From: Gammaproteobacteria bacterium
GTDB taxonomy: Bacteria; Pseudomonadota; Gammaproteobacteria; Burkholderiales; Thiobacillaceae
DNA length: 64,000 nt
Direction of reading: 5' to 3'
Assembly (NCBI GenBank): GCA_018820765.1
Contig: JAHJNN010000007.1
Span: 164,620 to 228,619 of the forward strand
Shown piece after piece: positions 11,867-21,902 of this stretch (positions are counted from its first letter, which is position 1; each line of letters starts with the position of its first letter). The notes beneath the pieces were generated by a model that ran no database searches, was not told where the DNA came from, and was given only the letters and a program-made list of their open reading frames with translations. A program made the translations under genes and the position numbers.

Positions 11867-14330
11867 GCGAACTCAACATGCCTTTCGCGTCGTCCTTTTG
11901 CTTGTCGCTGCCCTCGGCCAGCACCTCGTTGAGGATTTCGCGGGCGCCTTCCTTGTCGCCCATTTCCACATAGGCACGGGCGAGGTCGAGTTTGGTGCCG
12001 ACTTCGTCCAGTTCGAGATCGTTGCCGCCGGCTTCGCCCAGATCGAGGTCAAGGCCGCTGAAGTCGAATTTGCTGTCCGGGCCGTTGTCTTCCTCCAGCC
12101 CCAGGTCGAGCTTCAGGGCGTCATCGGTCGGCGCCGGCACGTCCAGATCCGGCAGGTCGAAGTTGAGGCCGAGCGTGTCCATTTCCACGTAGCCCGTGTC
12201 GGGGGCCGCGGCCGCCTCGGGCTGCGCATCGAAATTGAGCACGTGGCCCGCGGATTCGAATTCCATCGGCGTGCCGGCCGTTACCGACTCGAACTCCGGC
12301 GTGGTCTCGGCGACAGGCTCAGGCGTGATGTCGATTTCAACCGGGGCAGCGAGCGACGCCTCCGCCGCGGGTTCGGATGCAAACTCGTCCACGAAAGTCA
12401 CGGCGCCGCCGGCAACCGCATCGGTGGCAGCCACGGTGGCCGCAGGAGCGGCACTCGACTGCTCGCCGCCATACAGCGGATTGGTCGGGTCGATGGCGCG
12501 ACCCATTTCGCAGGCCTTGTCCCACAGCGGGCTCGCGTTGCCGCCGAGCGCGGCGAACAGTTCGCCGGCCACCGACTCGAAAGCCGAGGTGTTGCGCTGC
12601 GCGGCGTAGATTTCAAGCAGCTTGACGCGGATCTCGTGGCGGTCCGGATTCTTGCTGATCGCTTCCTTGAGGATTTCCTCGGCCTGAGCATCGCGGCCGT
12701 AGGCCATGTACACCTCGGCTTCGGCGATGGGATCGACGTCATGCGTGTCGATGGTCCCCAGGCCTGCCTGGCTGAAATCGGTCAGGAAGGACGTGTCGCC
12801 CGTGTTGACGCTGCCGCCGGACGCCGCGCCGATCACCGTGTTGGGGCGTACTTCGCCGCCGGTGATGAGGCTGTCTTCCAGCGCAGTGGCCTTGCGGCGG
12901 CGGCCGCCGCTCGCCATCATCCACCACAGCACACCGCCCAGGCCGAGTGCGGCCAGGCCGCCGCCCCAGTAAAGCGGGTTGGCGAGCAGGGGGTCGTACC
13001 AGCTTTCGGTGGACTCGGGGATGACCGGCGGCGCCTCGACGACCGGAACCACCGGTGCAGGACGGGGAGCGGGCTTGGTTTCCACCGGGGCCGGCGCAGG
13101 TGCGGGGGCCGGTTTGGCTTCCACCGGGGCCGGCGCGGGCGGCGCCTGAACCGTGGCTTGCGCCAGCGCTTTTTCCTTCATCTCGACCAGCTTCTGCATG
13201 TCCTGGACCTGCTTTTCCAGCATGGCCACGCGCTGACCCGATTCCTTGAGCGCTTTTTCACGCGCTGCCGCATCTTCCTCCTGGGCGCGCAGCTTCTCCT
13301 GCAGGGCACGGGCTTCGTCGGCCTTGGCGCCCGCTGCGACCGCGGGCGCGGCCTTGGACAGTTTCACCACATCCTTCTGCGCTTCCGGCGCCGGTTTGGC
13401 GCGGTCCTGCACCTTGGGCGTGATCTTGCCGCTGCTGGCCTGGTCCGGGGCGGCTTTCGCCTCGGGTGCGGTGCTCACGGCGCCGGCCAGCTTCTGGCGA
13501 TAGGCGCGCCAATCGTCTGCCTGCAGCTTGAGCTCACGCACCGCCTCCTGCTGCGGAATCGCGGCGACGGCTTCAGCCGACGGCACCTTGAGCGTCTTGC
13601 CCGCTTTCAGCCGGTTTACGTTGCCGGCGAACGCGTCGGTGTTTTCACGGTACAGGCCCAGCAGCGTCTGCTCCAGGCTGACGCCTTCAGGGCGCACGCG
13701 GCTGGCGATGCCCGACAGCGTATCGCCGCGCTTGACGGTCACGCTGTCGGGCGCGGCCGCCTGCGGTGCCGGCGCGGGCGCGGGCTTGCTTGCAGCGGCG
13801 GGCGGCGGCGCCTTCGGCGCGGCCGGAGCCGTCACGGCTTGCGGGGCACGTACAGGTGTGGGTGCGGGCTTGGCGACGGGCGTCTGGGCCGGGGCAACCG
13901 CCACTGGCGCCACAGTCTGGGGGCCGCCCATGCCGGGCGGATCGAGCAGCATGGTGTATTCGCGCACCAGCCGACCCGACGCCCAGTTCAGTTCAACCAG
14001 CATGTCGATGAAGGGGTCGGTGACCGGGCGGCTGGAGGTGACTTTCAGCACCGCGCGGCCATCGCGCTTCTTCTCGACGGCAAAACGCAGGGAAGACAGG
14101 ACGGGGGCGAAATCGACCCGCGCATCGCGAAATGCCTGATCGGAAGCGAGGTTGGCCGACAGGCTGTCGAGTTCAGCCTTGTCCTCCGCGAACAGTTCGA
14201 TCTCGGCAGCCAGGGGCTGACCCAGGGCCGACGTGACCGACAACCTGCCCAACCCGGCGGCGTTCGCCAGCAGCGGCACGGCGATCAGACCGGCGGCCAC
14301 CAGTTGGGTGGTGAAGCGCTTCAATTTCAT
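11859..14330 (-). CDS. fimV: FimV-like polar hub protein
   Basis: Protein of 823 aa. Order of parts: signal peptide (1-24), FimV N-terminal domain (about 25-135), Pro/Ala linker, LysM peptidoglycan-binding domain (about 195-250), a Gln/Glu/Ala-rich coiled coil (about 335-392), a second Pro/Ala-rich linker, one membrane segment (about 454-473), an acidic cytoplasmic region with a TPR-like repeat, and the C-terminal FimV domain with LDLARAYVEMGDKEGAR. FimV organises polar type IV pilus and signalling proteins. Start chosen at the ATG before the signal peptide; longer in-frame extensions lack one. Confidence 0.9.
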   Translation of the reverse strand: MKLKRFTTQLVAAGLIAVPLLANAAGLGRLSVTSALGQPLAAEIELFAEDKAELDSLSANLASDQAFRDARVDFAPVLSSLRFAVEKKRDGRAVLKVTSSRPVTDPFIDMLVELNWASGRLVREYTMLLDPPGMGGPQTVAPVAVAPAQTPVAKPAPTPVRAPQAVTAPAAPKAPPPAAASKPAPAPAPQAAAPDSVTVKRGDTLSGIASRVRPEGVSLEQTLLGLYRENTDAFAGNVNRLKAGKTLKVPSAEAVAAIPQQEAVRELKLQADDWRAYRQKLAGAVSTAPEAKAAPDQASSGKITPKVQDRAKPAPEAQKDVVKLSKAAPAVAAGAKADEARALQEKLRAQEEDAAAREKALKESGQRVAMLEKQVQDMQKLVEMKEKALAQATVQAPPAPAPVEAKPAPAPAPAPVETKPAPRPAPVVPVVEAPPVIPESTESWYDPLLANPLYWGGGLAALGLGGVLWWMMASGGRRRKATALEDSLITGGEVRPNTVIGAASGGSVNTGDTSFLTDFSQAGLGTIDTHDVDPIAEAEVYMAYGRDAQAEEILKEAISKNPDRHEIRVKLLEIYAAQRNTSAFESVAGELFAALGGNASPLWDKACEMGRAIDPTNPLYGGEQSSAAPAATVAATDAVAGGAVTFVDEFASEPAAEASLAAPVEIDITPEPVAETTPEFESVTAGTPMEFESAGHVLNFDAQPEAAAAPDTGYVEMDTLGLNFDLPDLDVPAPTDDALKLDLGLEEDNGPDSKFDFSGLDLDLGEAGGNDLELDEVGTKLDLARAYVEMGDKEGAREILNEVLAEGSDKQKDDAKGMLSSLG

Positions 14331-14462
14331 CCCGTATCTCCCTATTCGCCCCGCGCGGCGGGGCTGTTGAATCCTTGACGCCACTATTGACGGCTCGTCA
14401 GGCGCAATCTTTAATGCATTCATCACACCCGCACCGGATTTCCCGTGCCAAGCCGCGTCCCG

Positions 14463-15575
14463 TCAGGCTTCCAGCAGGATGCGCAGCATGCGGCGCAGCG
14501 GCTCCGCCGCCCCCCACAACAGTTGATCGCCGACCGTGAACGCGGTCAGGTACTCGGGACCCATATTGAGTTTGCGCATGCGGCCGATCGGCACGGTCAG
14601 CGTGCCGGTCACCGCCGCCGGAGTGAGTTCGCGCATGGTGATCTCGCGATCGTTCGGCACCACTTTCACCCATTGATTGTGCGCAGCGATCAGGCTGTGG
14701 ATATCGGCCAGCGGCACGTCCTTGGTCAGCTTGATGGTGAGCGCCTGCGAATGGCAGCGCATCGCGCCGACGCGCACGCACAGGCCGTCGATGGGAACCG
14801 GATTGTCGCTGCGGCGCATGATCTTGTTGGCCTCGACCTGCGCCTTCCACTCCTCCTTCGACTGGCCGGATTCGAGGGCGACGTCGATCCACGGGATCAG
14901 GTTGCCGGCCAGCGGCACCGGCCAGGCATCGACCGGGTAGCGGTCGGAACGGATGAACTCGGACACCTTGCGGTCGATTTCGAGAATCGCCGAGGCCGGG
15001 TCGTCGATCAGCGACTTCACTTCGGTGTGGACCGCGCCCATCTGCGCAATCAGCTCGCGCATGTTGCGCGCGCCGGCACCCGAGGCGGCCTGATAGGTCA
15101 TCGGCGACACCCACTCGACCAGCCCCGCGTCGAACAGCCCGCCCATCGCCATCAGCATCAGCGAGACCGTGCAGTTGCCGCCGACGTAGGTCTTGACGCC
15201 ATTGGCGATGCCCTCGGTGATGACGTTCTTGTTGACCGGGTCGAGGATGATGATGGCCTCGTCCTTCATCCGCAGCGTCGAGGCGGCGTCGATCCAGTAG
15301 CCGTTCCAGCCCGCCGCGCGCAGCTTCGGGTAGATTTCCTTCGTGTAATCGCCGCCCTGGCAGGTGATGATGGTGTCGCACAGCTTCAGGTCGTCAATGC
15401 TGTTGGCATCCTTCAGCGGCGGCACGTCGCGGCCAATGTCGGGGCCCTTGCCACCCACGTTCGAGGTGGTGAAGAACACCGGCTCGATGTGGTCGAAATC
15501 GCGTTCGTCCGTCATGCGGCCCATCAGCACGGAACCCACCATGCCGCGCCAGCCGATCAGTCCTACTTTCATCAT
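14463..15575 (-). CDS. asd: Aspartate-semialdehyde dehydrogenase
   Basis: Protein of 370 aa that reduces aspartyl phosphate to the semialdehyde for lysine, methionine and threonine synthesis. The nucleotide loop [14 protein letters not shown] is at the N-terminus and the catalytic cysteine is C135 in [10 protein letters not shown]. Full length, of the gammaproteobacterial-type long form. It lies between leuB and fimV, the usual betaproteobacterial place. Confidence 0.95.
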   Translation of the reverse strand: MMKVGLIGWRGMVGSVLMGRMTDERDFDHIEPVFFTTSNVGGKGPDIGRDVPPLKDANSIDDLKLCDTIITCQGGDYTKEIYPKLRAAGWNGYWIDAASTLRMKDEAIIILDPVNKNVITEGIANGVKTYVGGNCTVSLMLMAMGGLFDAGLVEWVSPMTYQAASGAGARNMRELIAQMGAVHTEVKSLIDDPASAILEIDRKVSEFIRSDRYPVDAWPVPLAGNLIPWIDVALESGQSKEEWKAQVEANKIMRRSDNPVPIDGLCVRVGAMRCHSQALTIKLTKDVPLADIHSLIAAHNQWVKVVPNDREITMRELTPAAVTGTLTVPIGRMRKLNMGPEYLTAFTVGDQLLWGAAEPLRRMLRILLEA

Positions 15576-15593
15576 TTTCGTGTCTCCGTGTGA

Positions 15594-15704
15594 GGGGTCA
15601 GGGGTCAGGGGTCAGGGGTCAGGGAACGAGCGGCCAAGACCGCGCAATTTTCAAGGCGCGGGCTGTGCCCGCACCATCCCTGAATCCTGATCCCTGAATC
15701 CTGA
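15594..15704. repeat. Short tandem repeats in the leuB-asd spacer
   Basis: The spacer begins (in plus coordinates) with four perfect tandem copies of the 7-mer ggggtca at 15594-15621. About 55 bases later the 14-mer tccctgaatcctga occurs twice in direct tandem (15677-15704) and continues into ctgacccc, the complement of the first word. The two tracts can pair over short stretches. No gene is visible in the 162-base spacer; it may hold a weak terminator or processing structure, but no T-run was seen. Confidence 0.8.
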
Positions 15705-15737
15705 CCCCTAAAATTCCTAAATCCCAGTTCCCAAATC

Positions 15738-16814
15738 CTAGAGCGCAGCGACCACCGCGTCGCCCATCTCGCTGCACAACACCTTCTGCGTGCCCTCGGT
15801 CCAGATGTCGCCGGTACGCAAGCCTTGCGCAATCACCTTCTTCACCGCATTCTCGATGCGGTCGGCGGTCGCCAGATCGGCGAAGGTATAGCGGTACATC
15901 ATCGCCACCGACAGGATGGTCGCCAGCGGATTCGCCAGGTTCCTGCCGGCGATGTCGGGCGCCGAGCCGTGGATCGGCTCGTACATGCCCTTGTTGTGCT
16001 CGTCGAGCGAGGCCGACGGCAGCATGCCGATCGAGCCGGACAGCATCGACGCCGCATCGGACAGGATGTCGCCGAAGATATTGCCGGTGACGATGGTGTC
16101 GAACTGCTTGGGCGCACGGATCAGCTGCATCGCCGCGTTGTCGACGTACATGTGTGAGAGCGCGACCTCGGGATAGCCTTTCGACACCTCGATCACCACC
16201 TCCTTCCACAGCTCGGAGCACTCCAGCACGTTGGCCTTCTCCACCGAGCACAGCTTCCTGCCGCGCTTCATCGCGATGCCGAAGGCGACGTGCGCCACGC
16301 GGCGCACCTCGGATTCGGAATACAGCATGGTGTTGAAGCCGACGCGCTCGCTCCCCCCGGTTGGGCTTGGCCTGACTTCGATGCCGCGCGGCTGGCCGAA
16401 GTACACGTCACCGGTGAGTTCGCGCACGATCATGAGATCGAGCCCGGAGACGACCTCGGGCTTCAGCGAGGACGCGCCCGCCAGCTCGGGATACAGCAGC
16501 GCCGGGCGCAGGTTGGCGAAGAGGTTCAGTTCCTTGCGGATCCGCAACAGGCCGCGCTCCGGGCGCAGCGGACGATCGAGCGTGTCGTACTGCGGGCCGC
16601 CGACGGCGCCGAGCAGCACCGCGTCGGCTTCGCGCGCGAGCGCAAGCGTCGCCTCCGGCAGCGGGTCGCCCGCCGCGTCGTAGCCGGCGCCGCCGATGAG
16701 CGCGGTTTCCATTTCGATCTTGGCGCCGTCGGCGCGCAATGCTTCCAGAACCTTGACCGCCTGCGCGACGATTTCCGGACCGATGCCGTCGCCGGGGAGA
16801 ACTGCTAATTTCAT
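15738..16814 (-). CDS. leuB: 3-isopropylmalate dehydrogenase
   Basis: Protein of 358 aa that oxidatively decarboxylates 3-isopropylmalate in leucine synthesis, using NAD and a divalent metal. Family features: [14 protein letters not shown] at the N-terminus, the Arg-rich substrate loop ([15 protein letters not shown]) and [19 protein letters not shown]. Full length. It follows leuD by 72 bases. Confidence 0.96.
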   Translation of the reverse strand: MKLAVLPGDGIGPEIVAQAVKVLEALRADGAKIEMETALIGGAGYDAAGDPLPEATLALAREADAVLLGAVGGPQYDTLDRPLRPERGLLRIRKELNLFANLRPALLYPELAGASSLKPEVVSGLDLMIVRELTGDVYFGQPRGIEVRPSPTGGSERVGFNTMLYSESEVRRVAHVAFGIAMKRGRKLCSVEKANVLECSELWKEVVIEVSKGYPEVALSHMYVDNAAMQLIRAPKQFDTIVTGNIFGDILSDAASMLSGSIGMLPSASLDEHNKGMYEPIHGSAPDIAGRNLANPLATILSVAMMYRYTFADLATADRIENAVKKVIAQGLRTGDIWTEGTQKVLCSEMGDAVVAAL

Positions 16815-16886
16815 TTCAACTCCGTAAGGGGTAAGGCATGAGGCGTGAAGAGCGGGCTGCGCGCCTCGCTCCTGACCCCTGACGCC
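16815..16886. repeat. Repeat-rich leuD-leuB spacer with imperfect inverted repeat
   Basis: The 72-base gap contains related words on both sides: aaggggtaaggcatgaggcg near leuB and ctgacccctgacgcctcac near leuD. They are imperfect inverted copies of each other and share the ggggtca word with the leuB-asd spacer. No coding sequence fits. Confidence 0.6.
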
Positions 16887-17528
16887 TCACGCATTAAACA
16901 GCCACGGCGCTTCGAGCTTGCGCCGTTCTTCGTAGGCCTTGATCTTGTCGGCCTGCAGCAGCGTGAGGCCGATGTCGTCGAGCCCGTTCAGCAGGCGATG
17001 CTTGCGGCCGCCATCAACGTCGAACTTCAGCACTTCGCCGCCCGGCGTGGTCACGGTCTGTTTATCCAGATCGACCTTGAGCTGGTAACCCTCACTGGCC
17101 TCGCATTCGCGGAACAGGCGATCGACCACGGCGGCGTCGAGCACAATCGGCAGGATGCCGTTCTTGAAGCAGTTGTTGTAGAAGATGTCGGCGTAGGACG
17201 GCGCGATGATGGCGCGGATGCCGTAGTCCTCCAGCGCCCACGGCGCATGCTCGCGGCTCGAGCCGCAGCCGAAGTTGTCGCGCGCGAGCAGCACGCTTGC
17301 CCCTTTGTAACGCGGAAAGTTGAGCACGAATTCGGGATTCGGCCGGCGCGTGGCGGGGTCCATGCCCGGCTCGCCGTGGTCGAGGTAACGCCATTCGTCG
17401 AACAGGTTGGGGCCGAAGCCGGCGCGCTTGATCGACTTCAGGAACTGCTTGGGGATGATGGCGTCGGTGTCGACGTTGGCGCGGTCGAGCGGCACCACCA
17501 GCCCGTCGAGCGTGGTGAAAGCCTGCAT
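16887..17528 (-). CDS. leuD: 3-isopropylmalate dehydratase small subunit
   Basis: Protein of 213 aa, the swivelling subunit that with LeuC isomerises 2- to 3-isopropylmalate. [16 protein letters not shown] and [14 protein letters not shown] are the family signatures. The ATG at 17528 shares its first base with the stop of the preceding small lipoprotein gene (TAATG), so the two are probably coupled. Confidence 0.96.
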   Translation of the reverse strand: MQAFTTLDGLVVPLDRANVDTDAIIPKQFLKSIKRAGFGPNLFDEWRYLDHGEPGMDPATRRPNPEFVLNFPRYKGASVLLARDNFGCGSSREHAPWALEDYGIRAIIAPSYADIFYNNCFKNGILPIVLDAAVVDRLFRECEASEGYQLKVDLDKQTVTTPGGEVLKFDVDGGRKHRLLNGLDDIGLTLLQADKIKAYEERRKLEAPWLFNA

Positions 17529-17650
17529 TATTCCGCCTTCTTCTGGATCTTGTCGCCCAGCTTCTCGATGTCCTGACCCAGGCCCTGCATGGTGTTGCAA
17601 CCCGCCAGGGTGAGGGCGGCGGCGATCAATACGGCGATCATCGGTTTCAT
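17528..17650 (-). CDS. Entericidin-like small lipoprotein
   Basis: A 40-aa protein. It begins [18 protein letters not shown], a lipoprotein signal ending in the lipobox LAGC, then [18 protein letters not shown], the amphipathic helix pattern of the entericidin A/B family. A strong ribosome site (aggagaa) lies 5 bases before the ATG. It sits between leuC and leuD, 9 bases after leuC and overlapping leuD as TAATG. Entericidins are small outer-membrane lipoproteins with a proposed toxin/antidote role; the role here is unknown. Confidence 0.85.
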   Translation of the reverse strand: MKPMIAVLIAAALTLAGCNTMQGLGQDIEKLGDKIQKKAE

Positions 17651-17659
17651 GGGTTCTCC

Positions 17660-19063
17660 TTAAAATTTACGAACATCGACAAAATGCCCGGCACAGGCCG
17701 CCGCAGCCGCCATCGCCGGACTGACCAGATGGGTTCTGCCGCCCTGCCCCTGCCGCCCTTCGAAATTGCGGTTGCTGGTGGACGCGCAGCGCTCGCCCGG
17801 CTCCAGCCGATCGGCGTTCATCGCCAGGCACATCGAACAGCCAGGCTCACGCCACTCGAAGCCGGCTTCGACGAAAATCGTGTCCAGGCCTTCGGCCTCG
17901 GCCTGCTGTTTGACCAAGCCGGAGCCCGGCACCACCATCGCCAGTTTGACGTTGGGCGCAACCTTGCGGCCCTTCGCTACGGCAGCGGCTTCGCGCAGAT
18001 CCTCGATGCGCGAATTGGTGCACGAACCGATGAACACCTTGTCGACCGGGATTTCAGCGATCGGGGTGCCGGCTGCCAGGCCCATGTATTCCAGCGCGCG
18101 CGTCCAGTCGTGGCGCTTGACCTCGCTCGGCGCCTTGGCCGGATCGGGCACGCGGCCGCCGACGGTCGTCACCATCTCGGGCGAGGTGCCCCAGGTGACC
18201 TGCGGCTCGATCTTCGCGGCGTCGAGCTCGACCACGCGGTCGAACACCGCGTCGGCGTCCGAATGCAGCGTGTTCCACCACGCCACCGCCTGGTCCCACG
18301 CCGCGCCCCTGGGTGAGTAGGGGCGGCCCTTCACGTAGTCGATCGTGGTCCGGTCGACCGCCACCATGCCGGCGCGGGCACCCGCCTCGATCGCCATGTT
18401 GCACAGCGTCATGCGGCCTTCCATGGTCAGCGCGCGGATCGCCGAGCCGCCGAATTCCAGCGCATAGCCGGTGCCGCCGGCGGTGCCGATCTCGCCGATG
18501 ATGGCGAGGGCGATGTCCTTGGCCGTCACGCCTTTTCCGAGTTCGCCTTCAACCTTGACCAGCATGGTTTTCGACGGCTTCTGCCACAGGCATTGCGTGG
18601 CCAGCACGTGCTCGACCTCGGAGGTGCCGATGCCGAAGGCCAATGCGCCGAACGCGCCGTGGGTGGAGGTGTGCGAGTCGCCGCACACCACCGTCATGCC
18701 GGGCAGGGTCAGGCCTTCTTCGGGGCCGATGACGTGGACGATGCCCTGGCGGACATCGTCCATCCTGAATTCGGTGATGCCGAACTCGGCGCAGTTGGCG
18801 TCGAGCGTTTCCACCTGCAGGCGCGAAATCGGATCGGCGATGCCTTGGCTGCGGTCGGTGGTCGGCACGTTGTGGTCGGGCACGGCGATCGCCGCGTCAG
18901 TGCGGCGCGGCGTACGGTGGGCGAGCTTCAGCCCTTCAAACGCCTGCGGGCTGGTGACTTCGTGCACCAGATGGCGGTCGATATAAAGCAGCGTGGTGCC
19001 GTCGGCCTCGACGTGGACCACGTGGGCGTCCCACAATTTTTCAAATAAGGTTAGTCCGGGCAT
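17660..19063 (-). CDS. leuC: 3-isopropylmalate dehydratase large subunit
   Basis: Protein of 467 aa, the aconitase-type subunit of isopropylmalate isomerase. The [4Fe-4S] ligands are visible as the Cys in [15 protein letters not shown] and the pair in CSMCLAMN. The N-terminus ([11 protein letters not shown]) matches the family. It is the first gene of the long minus-strand cluster. Confidence 0.96.
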   Translation of the reverse strand: MPGLTLFEKLWDAHVVHVEADGTTLLYIDRHLVHEVTSPQAFEGLKLAHRTPRRTDAAIAVPDHNVPTTDRSQGIADPISRLQVETLDANCAEFGITEFRMDDVRQGIVHVIGPEEGLTLPGMTVVCGDSHTSTHGAFGALAFGIGTSEVEHVLATQCLWQKPSKTMLVKVEGELGKGVTAKDIALAIIGEIGTAGGTGYALEFGGSAIRALTMEGRMTLCNMAIEAGARAGMVAVDRTTIDYVKGRPYSPRGAAWDQAVAWWNTLHSDADAVFDRVVELDAAKIEPQVTWGTSPEMVTTVGGRVPDPAKAPSEVKRHDWTRALEYMGLAAGTPIAEIPVDKVFIGSCTNSRIEDLREAAAVAKGRKVAPNVKLAMVVPGSGLVKQQAEAEGLDTIFVEAGFEWREPGCSMCLAMNADRLEPGERCASTSNRNFEGRQGQGGRTHLVSPAMAAAAACAGHFVDVRKF

Positions 19064-19102
19064 GCGGAATCAGGCGTCAAATCGCGTAAAACGCTGATTA
19101 TT

Positions 19103-20266
19103 TCATAGCTTGGGGGCTGCTGGCACGGCTTTTGTATTCCCCCACATGGCATAAACCGCCCAGGCCAGCGCCGCGCTCAGCGCCGCCAGGGTAAAGGTCC
19201 AGGCCGACCCCAGCGTGTCCCAGGTCAGCCCGCTGGCCAACCCGCCGATGGTGCCGCCGACGCCATAGGACAGGCTGGTATAAAGCGCCTGCCCGCGCGC
19301 CTGGTGGCGGCCGCGGAAATGCTGGTGGATCAGCGCCACCGCCGCCGCATGATAGGTGCCGAAAGTGAAGGCGTGCAGGGTCTGCGCACCCCACACCACC
19401 CAGGCCGATTCCACCCCCCAGGCGATCAGCAGGAAGCGCAGCACCGCCAGCGCGAAACTCGCCAGGATCAGCTGGCGCGGCGTCACCCGGGCGAAGATGC
19501 GCGGGACGATCAGGAAAATGCCGATTTCGCAGATCACGCCGAGTGCCCACAGCCAGCCGACGGTGGACTTGTCGTAGCCGTGGCCGACCAGATAGATCGA
19601 ATAGAAGGTGTAATACGGCCCGTGCGTCACTGCCATCAGCAGGCAGGCGGCCAGCAGCGAGGCCACCTCGGGCCGTTTCAGCACCGTCCAGACCGGGATA
19701 GTGTCGCTGGCATGCGGCAGGATTTCCGCCTCGGGAATCACCCGGGCGAACGCCACAATCCCCAGCATCACCGCCATCACCGCCCACGGCAGCCAGGCAA
19801 TCGGCAGGGAGTCGAAAGCGTAGCCCAGCCCCACCACCACCAGAATGAAGCCGATCGAGCCCCACAGGCGGATGCGGCCGTAGGCGTCGGTGCGCTCGCC
19901 CAGGTGCGACAGCGTCATCGCCTCGACCAGCGGCAGCGACGCGCTCCAGAAAAAGCTCAGCCCCGCCATCACCGCGAACATCCACCAGAAGCTGCTGCCG
20001 AAGAACACCCCGGCGAAAACGATCACGCTGCCGAGCGCCGCGATCTGCACGATCGCCGTGCGGCGGCCGGTGCGGTCGGCGATGTGTCCCCAGATGTTGG
20101 GCGCGAAAATCCGCATCACCTGCAAGAGCGACATCAGGACGCCGATCTGGAACGCGTTGAACGTCAGCGACTGCAGATACAGCCCCCAGAACGGCGACAT
20201 CGCGCCGACGAAGGCGAAGTAGAAGAAATAGAAACCGGACAGGCGCCAGTAGGGGAGATTGGGCAT
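19103..20266 (-). CDS. MFS transporter, HcaT/nucleoside-permease type
   Basis: Protein of 387 aa with about 12 membrane segments. The start MPNLPYWRLSGFYFFYF at 20266 puts the first segment at the N-terminus, as in the 3-phenylpropionate permease (HcaT)-like branch of the major facilitator superfamily. The GHIADRTGRR loop between segments 2 and 3 is the MFS signature. Substrate unknown. It lies 39 bases from leuC, in the same direction, upstream of it. Confidence 0.85.
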   Translation of the reverse strand: MPNLPYWRLSGFYFFYFAFVGAMSPFWGLYLQSLTFNAFQIGVLMSLLQVMRIFAPNIWGHIADRTGRRTAIVQIAALGSVIVFAGVFFGSSFWWMFAVMAGLSFFWSASLPLVEAMTLSHLGERTDAYGRIRLWGSIGFILVVVGLGYAFDSLPIAWLPWAVMAVMLGIVAFARVIPEAEILPHASDTIPVWTVLKRPEVASLLAACLLMAVTHGPYYTFYSIYLVGHGYDKSTVGWLWALGVICEIGIFLIVPRIFARVTPRQLILASFALAVLRFLLIAWGVESAWVVWGAQTLHAFTFGTYHAAAVALIHQHFRGRHQARGQALYTSLSYGVGGTIGGLASGLTWDTLGSAWTFTLAALSAALAWAVYAMWGNTKAVPAAPKL

Positions 20267-20428
20267 GAACTCAGACAGCCGCGCAGGCGGCAAAAACGCA
20301 GCGCGCATTATGCGGCCTAGGGCCGCATGCAGAGAAACGCCGGCGCGGCTTCGGAACGCATGCAGGGAAACTCGGCGCGGCCAGCCCCCGGCGCGCCCGG
20401 AGTCACGCCAGCGACCGGCGGATCACGG

Positions 20429-20629
20429 CTACTTCAGGACGAAAGTCAGCCTCATCCTCACGCTGTATTCCGCAATCTTGCCCTTGCTCACCTTCACGCT
20501 CTGATCCTTCACCCAGGCACCGGTGATGTTTTCCAGCGACTCGGCCGCCTTCGCGACGCCCTGCTTGATCGCGTCCTCGAACCCTTTTTTGGAACTCGCC
20601 GTGACTTCGATGGTTTTTGCGATGCTCAT
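20429..20629 (-). CDS. Dodecin family flavin-binding protein
   Basis: A 66-aa protein typical of dodecins, which form dodecamers that store and protect flavins. MSIAKTIEVTASSKKGFEDA, the SLENITGAWVKDQSV segment with the flavin-stacking Trp, and the C-terminal beta strand (YSVRMRLTFVL) are all in place. It lies alone, before a flavin reductase-like gene in the same direction, which may be functionally related. Confidence 0.93.
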   Translation of the reverse strand: MSIAKTIEVTASSKKGFEDAIKQGVAKAAESLENITGAWVKDQSVKVSKGKIAEYSVRMRLTFVLK

Positions 20630-20736
20630 GATGCCTCCCTTCGGTTGAACAAGCGGGTGTGTATTTCAGACTATCAACTGGCGCCGGGAATCCAAATGAA
20701 TGTCGGCCATCCCGTAAAAAGGACGGGCTGCCGGGC

Positions 20737-21273
20737 CTATTTCATCCGGGAACGCAGCTTGACCGTCTCGCCGGCCACGGCGAACACGCCGTTGCCGCGG
20801 TGATGCAGCGTCTGCGGGTTCTTGACCGCGGTATCGGCCCACGCCTGCAGCACATCGAGAATGAAGAAGTTGTAGTGGTTCACCAGTCGCGCGTCCGCCA
20901 CCCGGCATTCCAGGCTGGCATAGCATTCGGCGATCAGCGGCGCCTGCACCTGCGAGGCCTCGACCGGTGTGAGGCCGAATTTCGCAAACTTGTCGACCGT
21001 GCGCCCGGAGCAGTTGCCGATGTCCACCACCACCTTCGCCATCTCGCGCGTCGGGATATTGATCGTGCATTCCTTCGTCGCACACAGCGTGTCGAACGAG
21101 GCGTTGCGCCCGCTGATCACGCAGCCGATCAGCGGCGGCTCGAATTCCATCATGGTGTGCCACGACATCGTCATGATGTTGGCGCTGCCATTGCGGGCGG
21201 TTGTCACCAGCACCACCGGGCCGGGCTCCAGCAGGCCATAGACTTTCGCGAGCGGATAGGATCGTTTTGCCAA
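20737..21273 (-). CDS. Flavin reductase-like FMN-binding protein
   Basis: Protein of 178 aa of the split-barrel flavin reductase-like family. Motifs include PGPVVLVTTARNGSANIMTM near the N-terminus, EFEPPLIGCVIS, and ECTINIP. Members bind FMN; many reduce flavins or act on unknown substrates. Adjacent to dodecin. Full length for the family. Substrate not predictable. Confidence 0.85.
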   Translation of the reverse strand: MAKRSYPLAKVYGLLEPGPVVLVTTARNGSANIMTMSWHTMMEFEPPLIGCVISGRNASFDTLCATKECTINIPTREMAKVVVDIGNCSGRTVDKFAKFGLTPVEASQVQAPLIAECYASLECRVADARLVNHYNFFILDVLQAWADTAVKNPQTLHHRGNGVFAVAGETVKLRSRMK

Positions 21274-21454
21274 GACAGCCTCACTTTGCAGGGGTCGGAC
21301 GCTTTCAGCTTAGTTCGCCAACGCGCCTGTCACAGACTGTCACTTTCTGGAACCGCCGCGACACAGTCCGGGCACACCCGCTTCCTACCATGCACTCACC
21401 CCAGGCACGCAATCGACCTGCATGGGGACATTTCAAACTGCATAGGAGTGATTC

Positions 21455-21733
21455 ATGAAGCACACTGCACACGCCCTGGTTCTCGGTTCCCTCGCCGCCC
21501 TCCTCTCGGCATCCGCGCTTGCCGACCACAACAGCCCCAATGGTGCCGGCTGGGCCAACATGCCGAATGACATCCACAACACCCGCATCGAGGATGACCT
21601 CAGCGGCACCGAGTTCCGCGACTTCGTGCGCCAGGGCGCCGGCGCCGACACGGTGAACCGCTATCTTGACAGCAGCACCACCCTGACGGGTTCCAGCCGT
21701 TCCACCACGACCCGCGGAGGCAGCCGCCGCTAG
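21455..21733 (+). CDS. Small exported protein of unknown function
   Basis: Protein of 92 aa with a signal peptide cleaved after SASALA, leaving a hydrophilic 68-residue mature part that ends in an unusual Ser/Thr/Arg tail (GSSRSTTTRGGSRR). The ribosome site aggag precedes the ATG. A strong terminator follows. The 181-base upstream gap, shared with the divergent flavin reductase gene, holds a direct repeat of ctgtcac that could be an operator. Confidence 0.75.
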   Translation: MKHTAHALVLGSLAALLSASALADHNSPNGAGWANMPNDIHNTRIEDDLSGTEFRDFVRQGAGADTVNRYLDSSTTLTGSSRSTTTRGGSRR

Positions 21734-21769
21734 GGCCACAGCGGGGCGACATGCCCTGCGGCAAGCAAG

Positions 21770-21800
21770 GCCGTGGCCCGTTTGGGCCACGGCTTTTTTT
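21770..21800 (+). terminator. Rho-independent terminator
   Basis: Perfect 10-bp stem gccgtggccc / gggccacggc with a 4-base loop, followed by seven T residues. It ends the small exported-protein gene. Confidence 0.9.
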
Positions 21801-21902
21801 GTGCCGTCATGGTGCCGGTTGCCGATTCGGCGGGCGGTCCTTGAATCCGGGGATGGCGTGGCCTAATTTTAGAAATACCCCGCAGTCTCAAGGAGCGCCA
21901 CC

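Noticed and set aside
14348..14364. Terminator between asd and fimV
   Set aside because: The gccccgc / gcggggc stem has no T-run on the coding strand, and co-transcription is more likely.
11898..14378. Long open frame antisense to fimV (826 codons)
   Set aside because: Composition is Arg/His/Gly-rich without motifs and mirrors fimV codon bias; no ribosome site. Shadow frame.
15594..15704. CRISPR-like array
   Set aside because: Units are 7 and 14 bases in direct tandem without spacers, and no cas gene is near.
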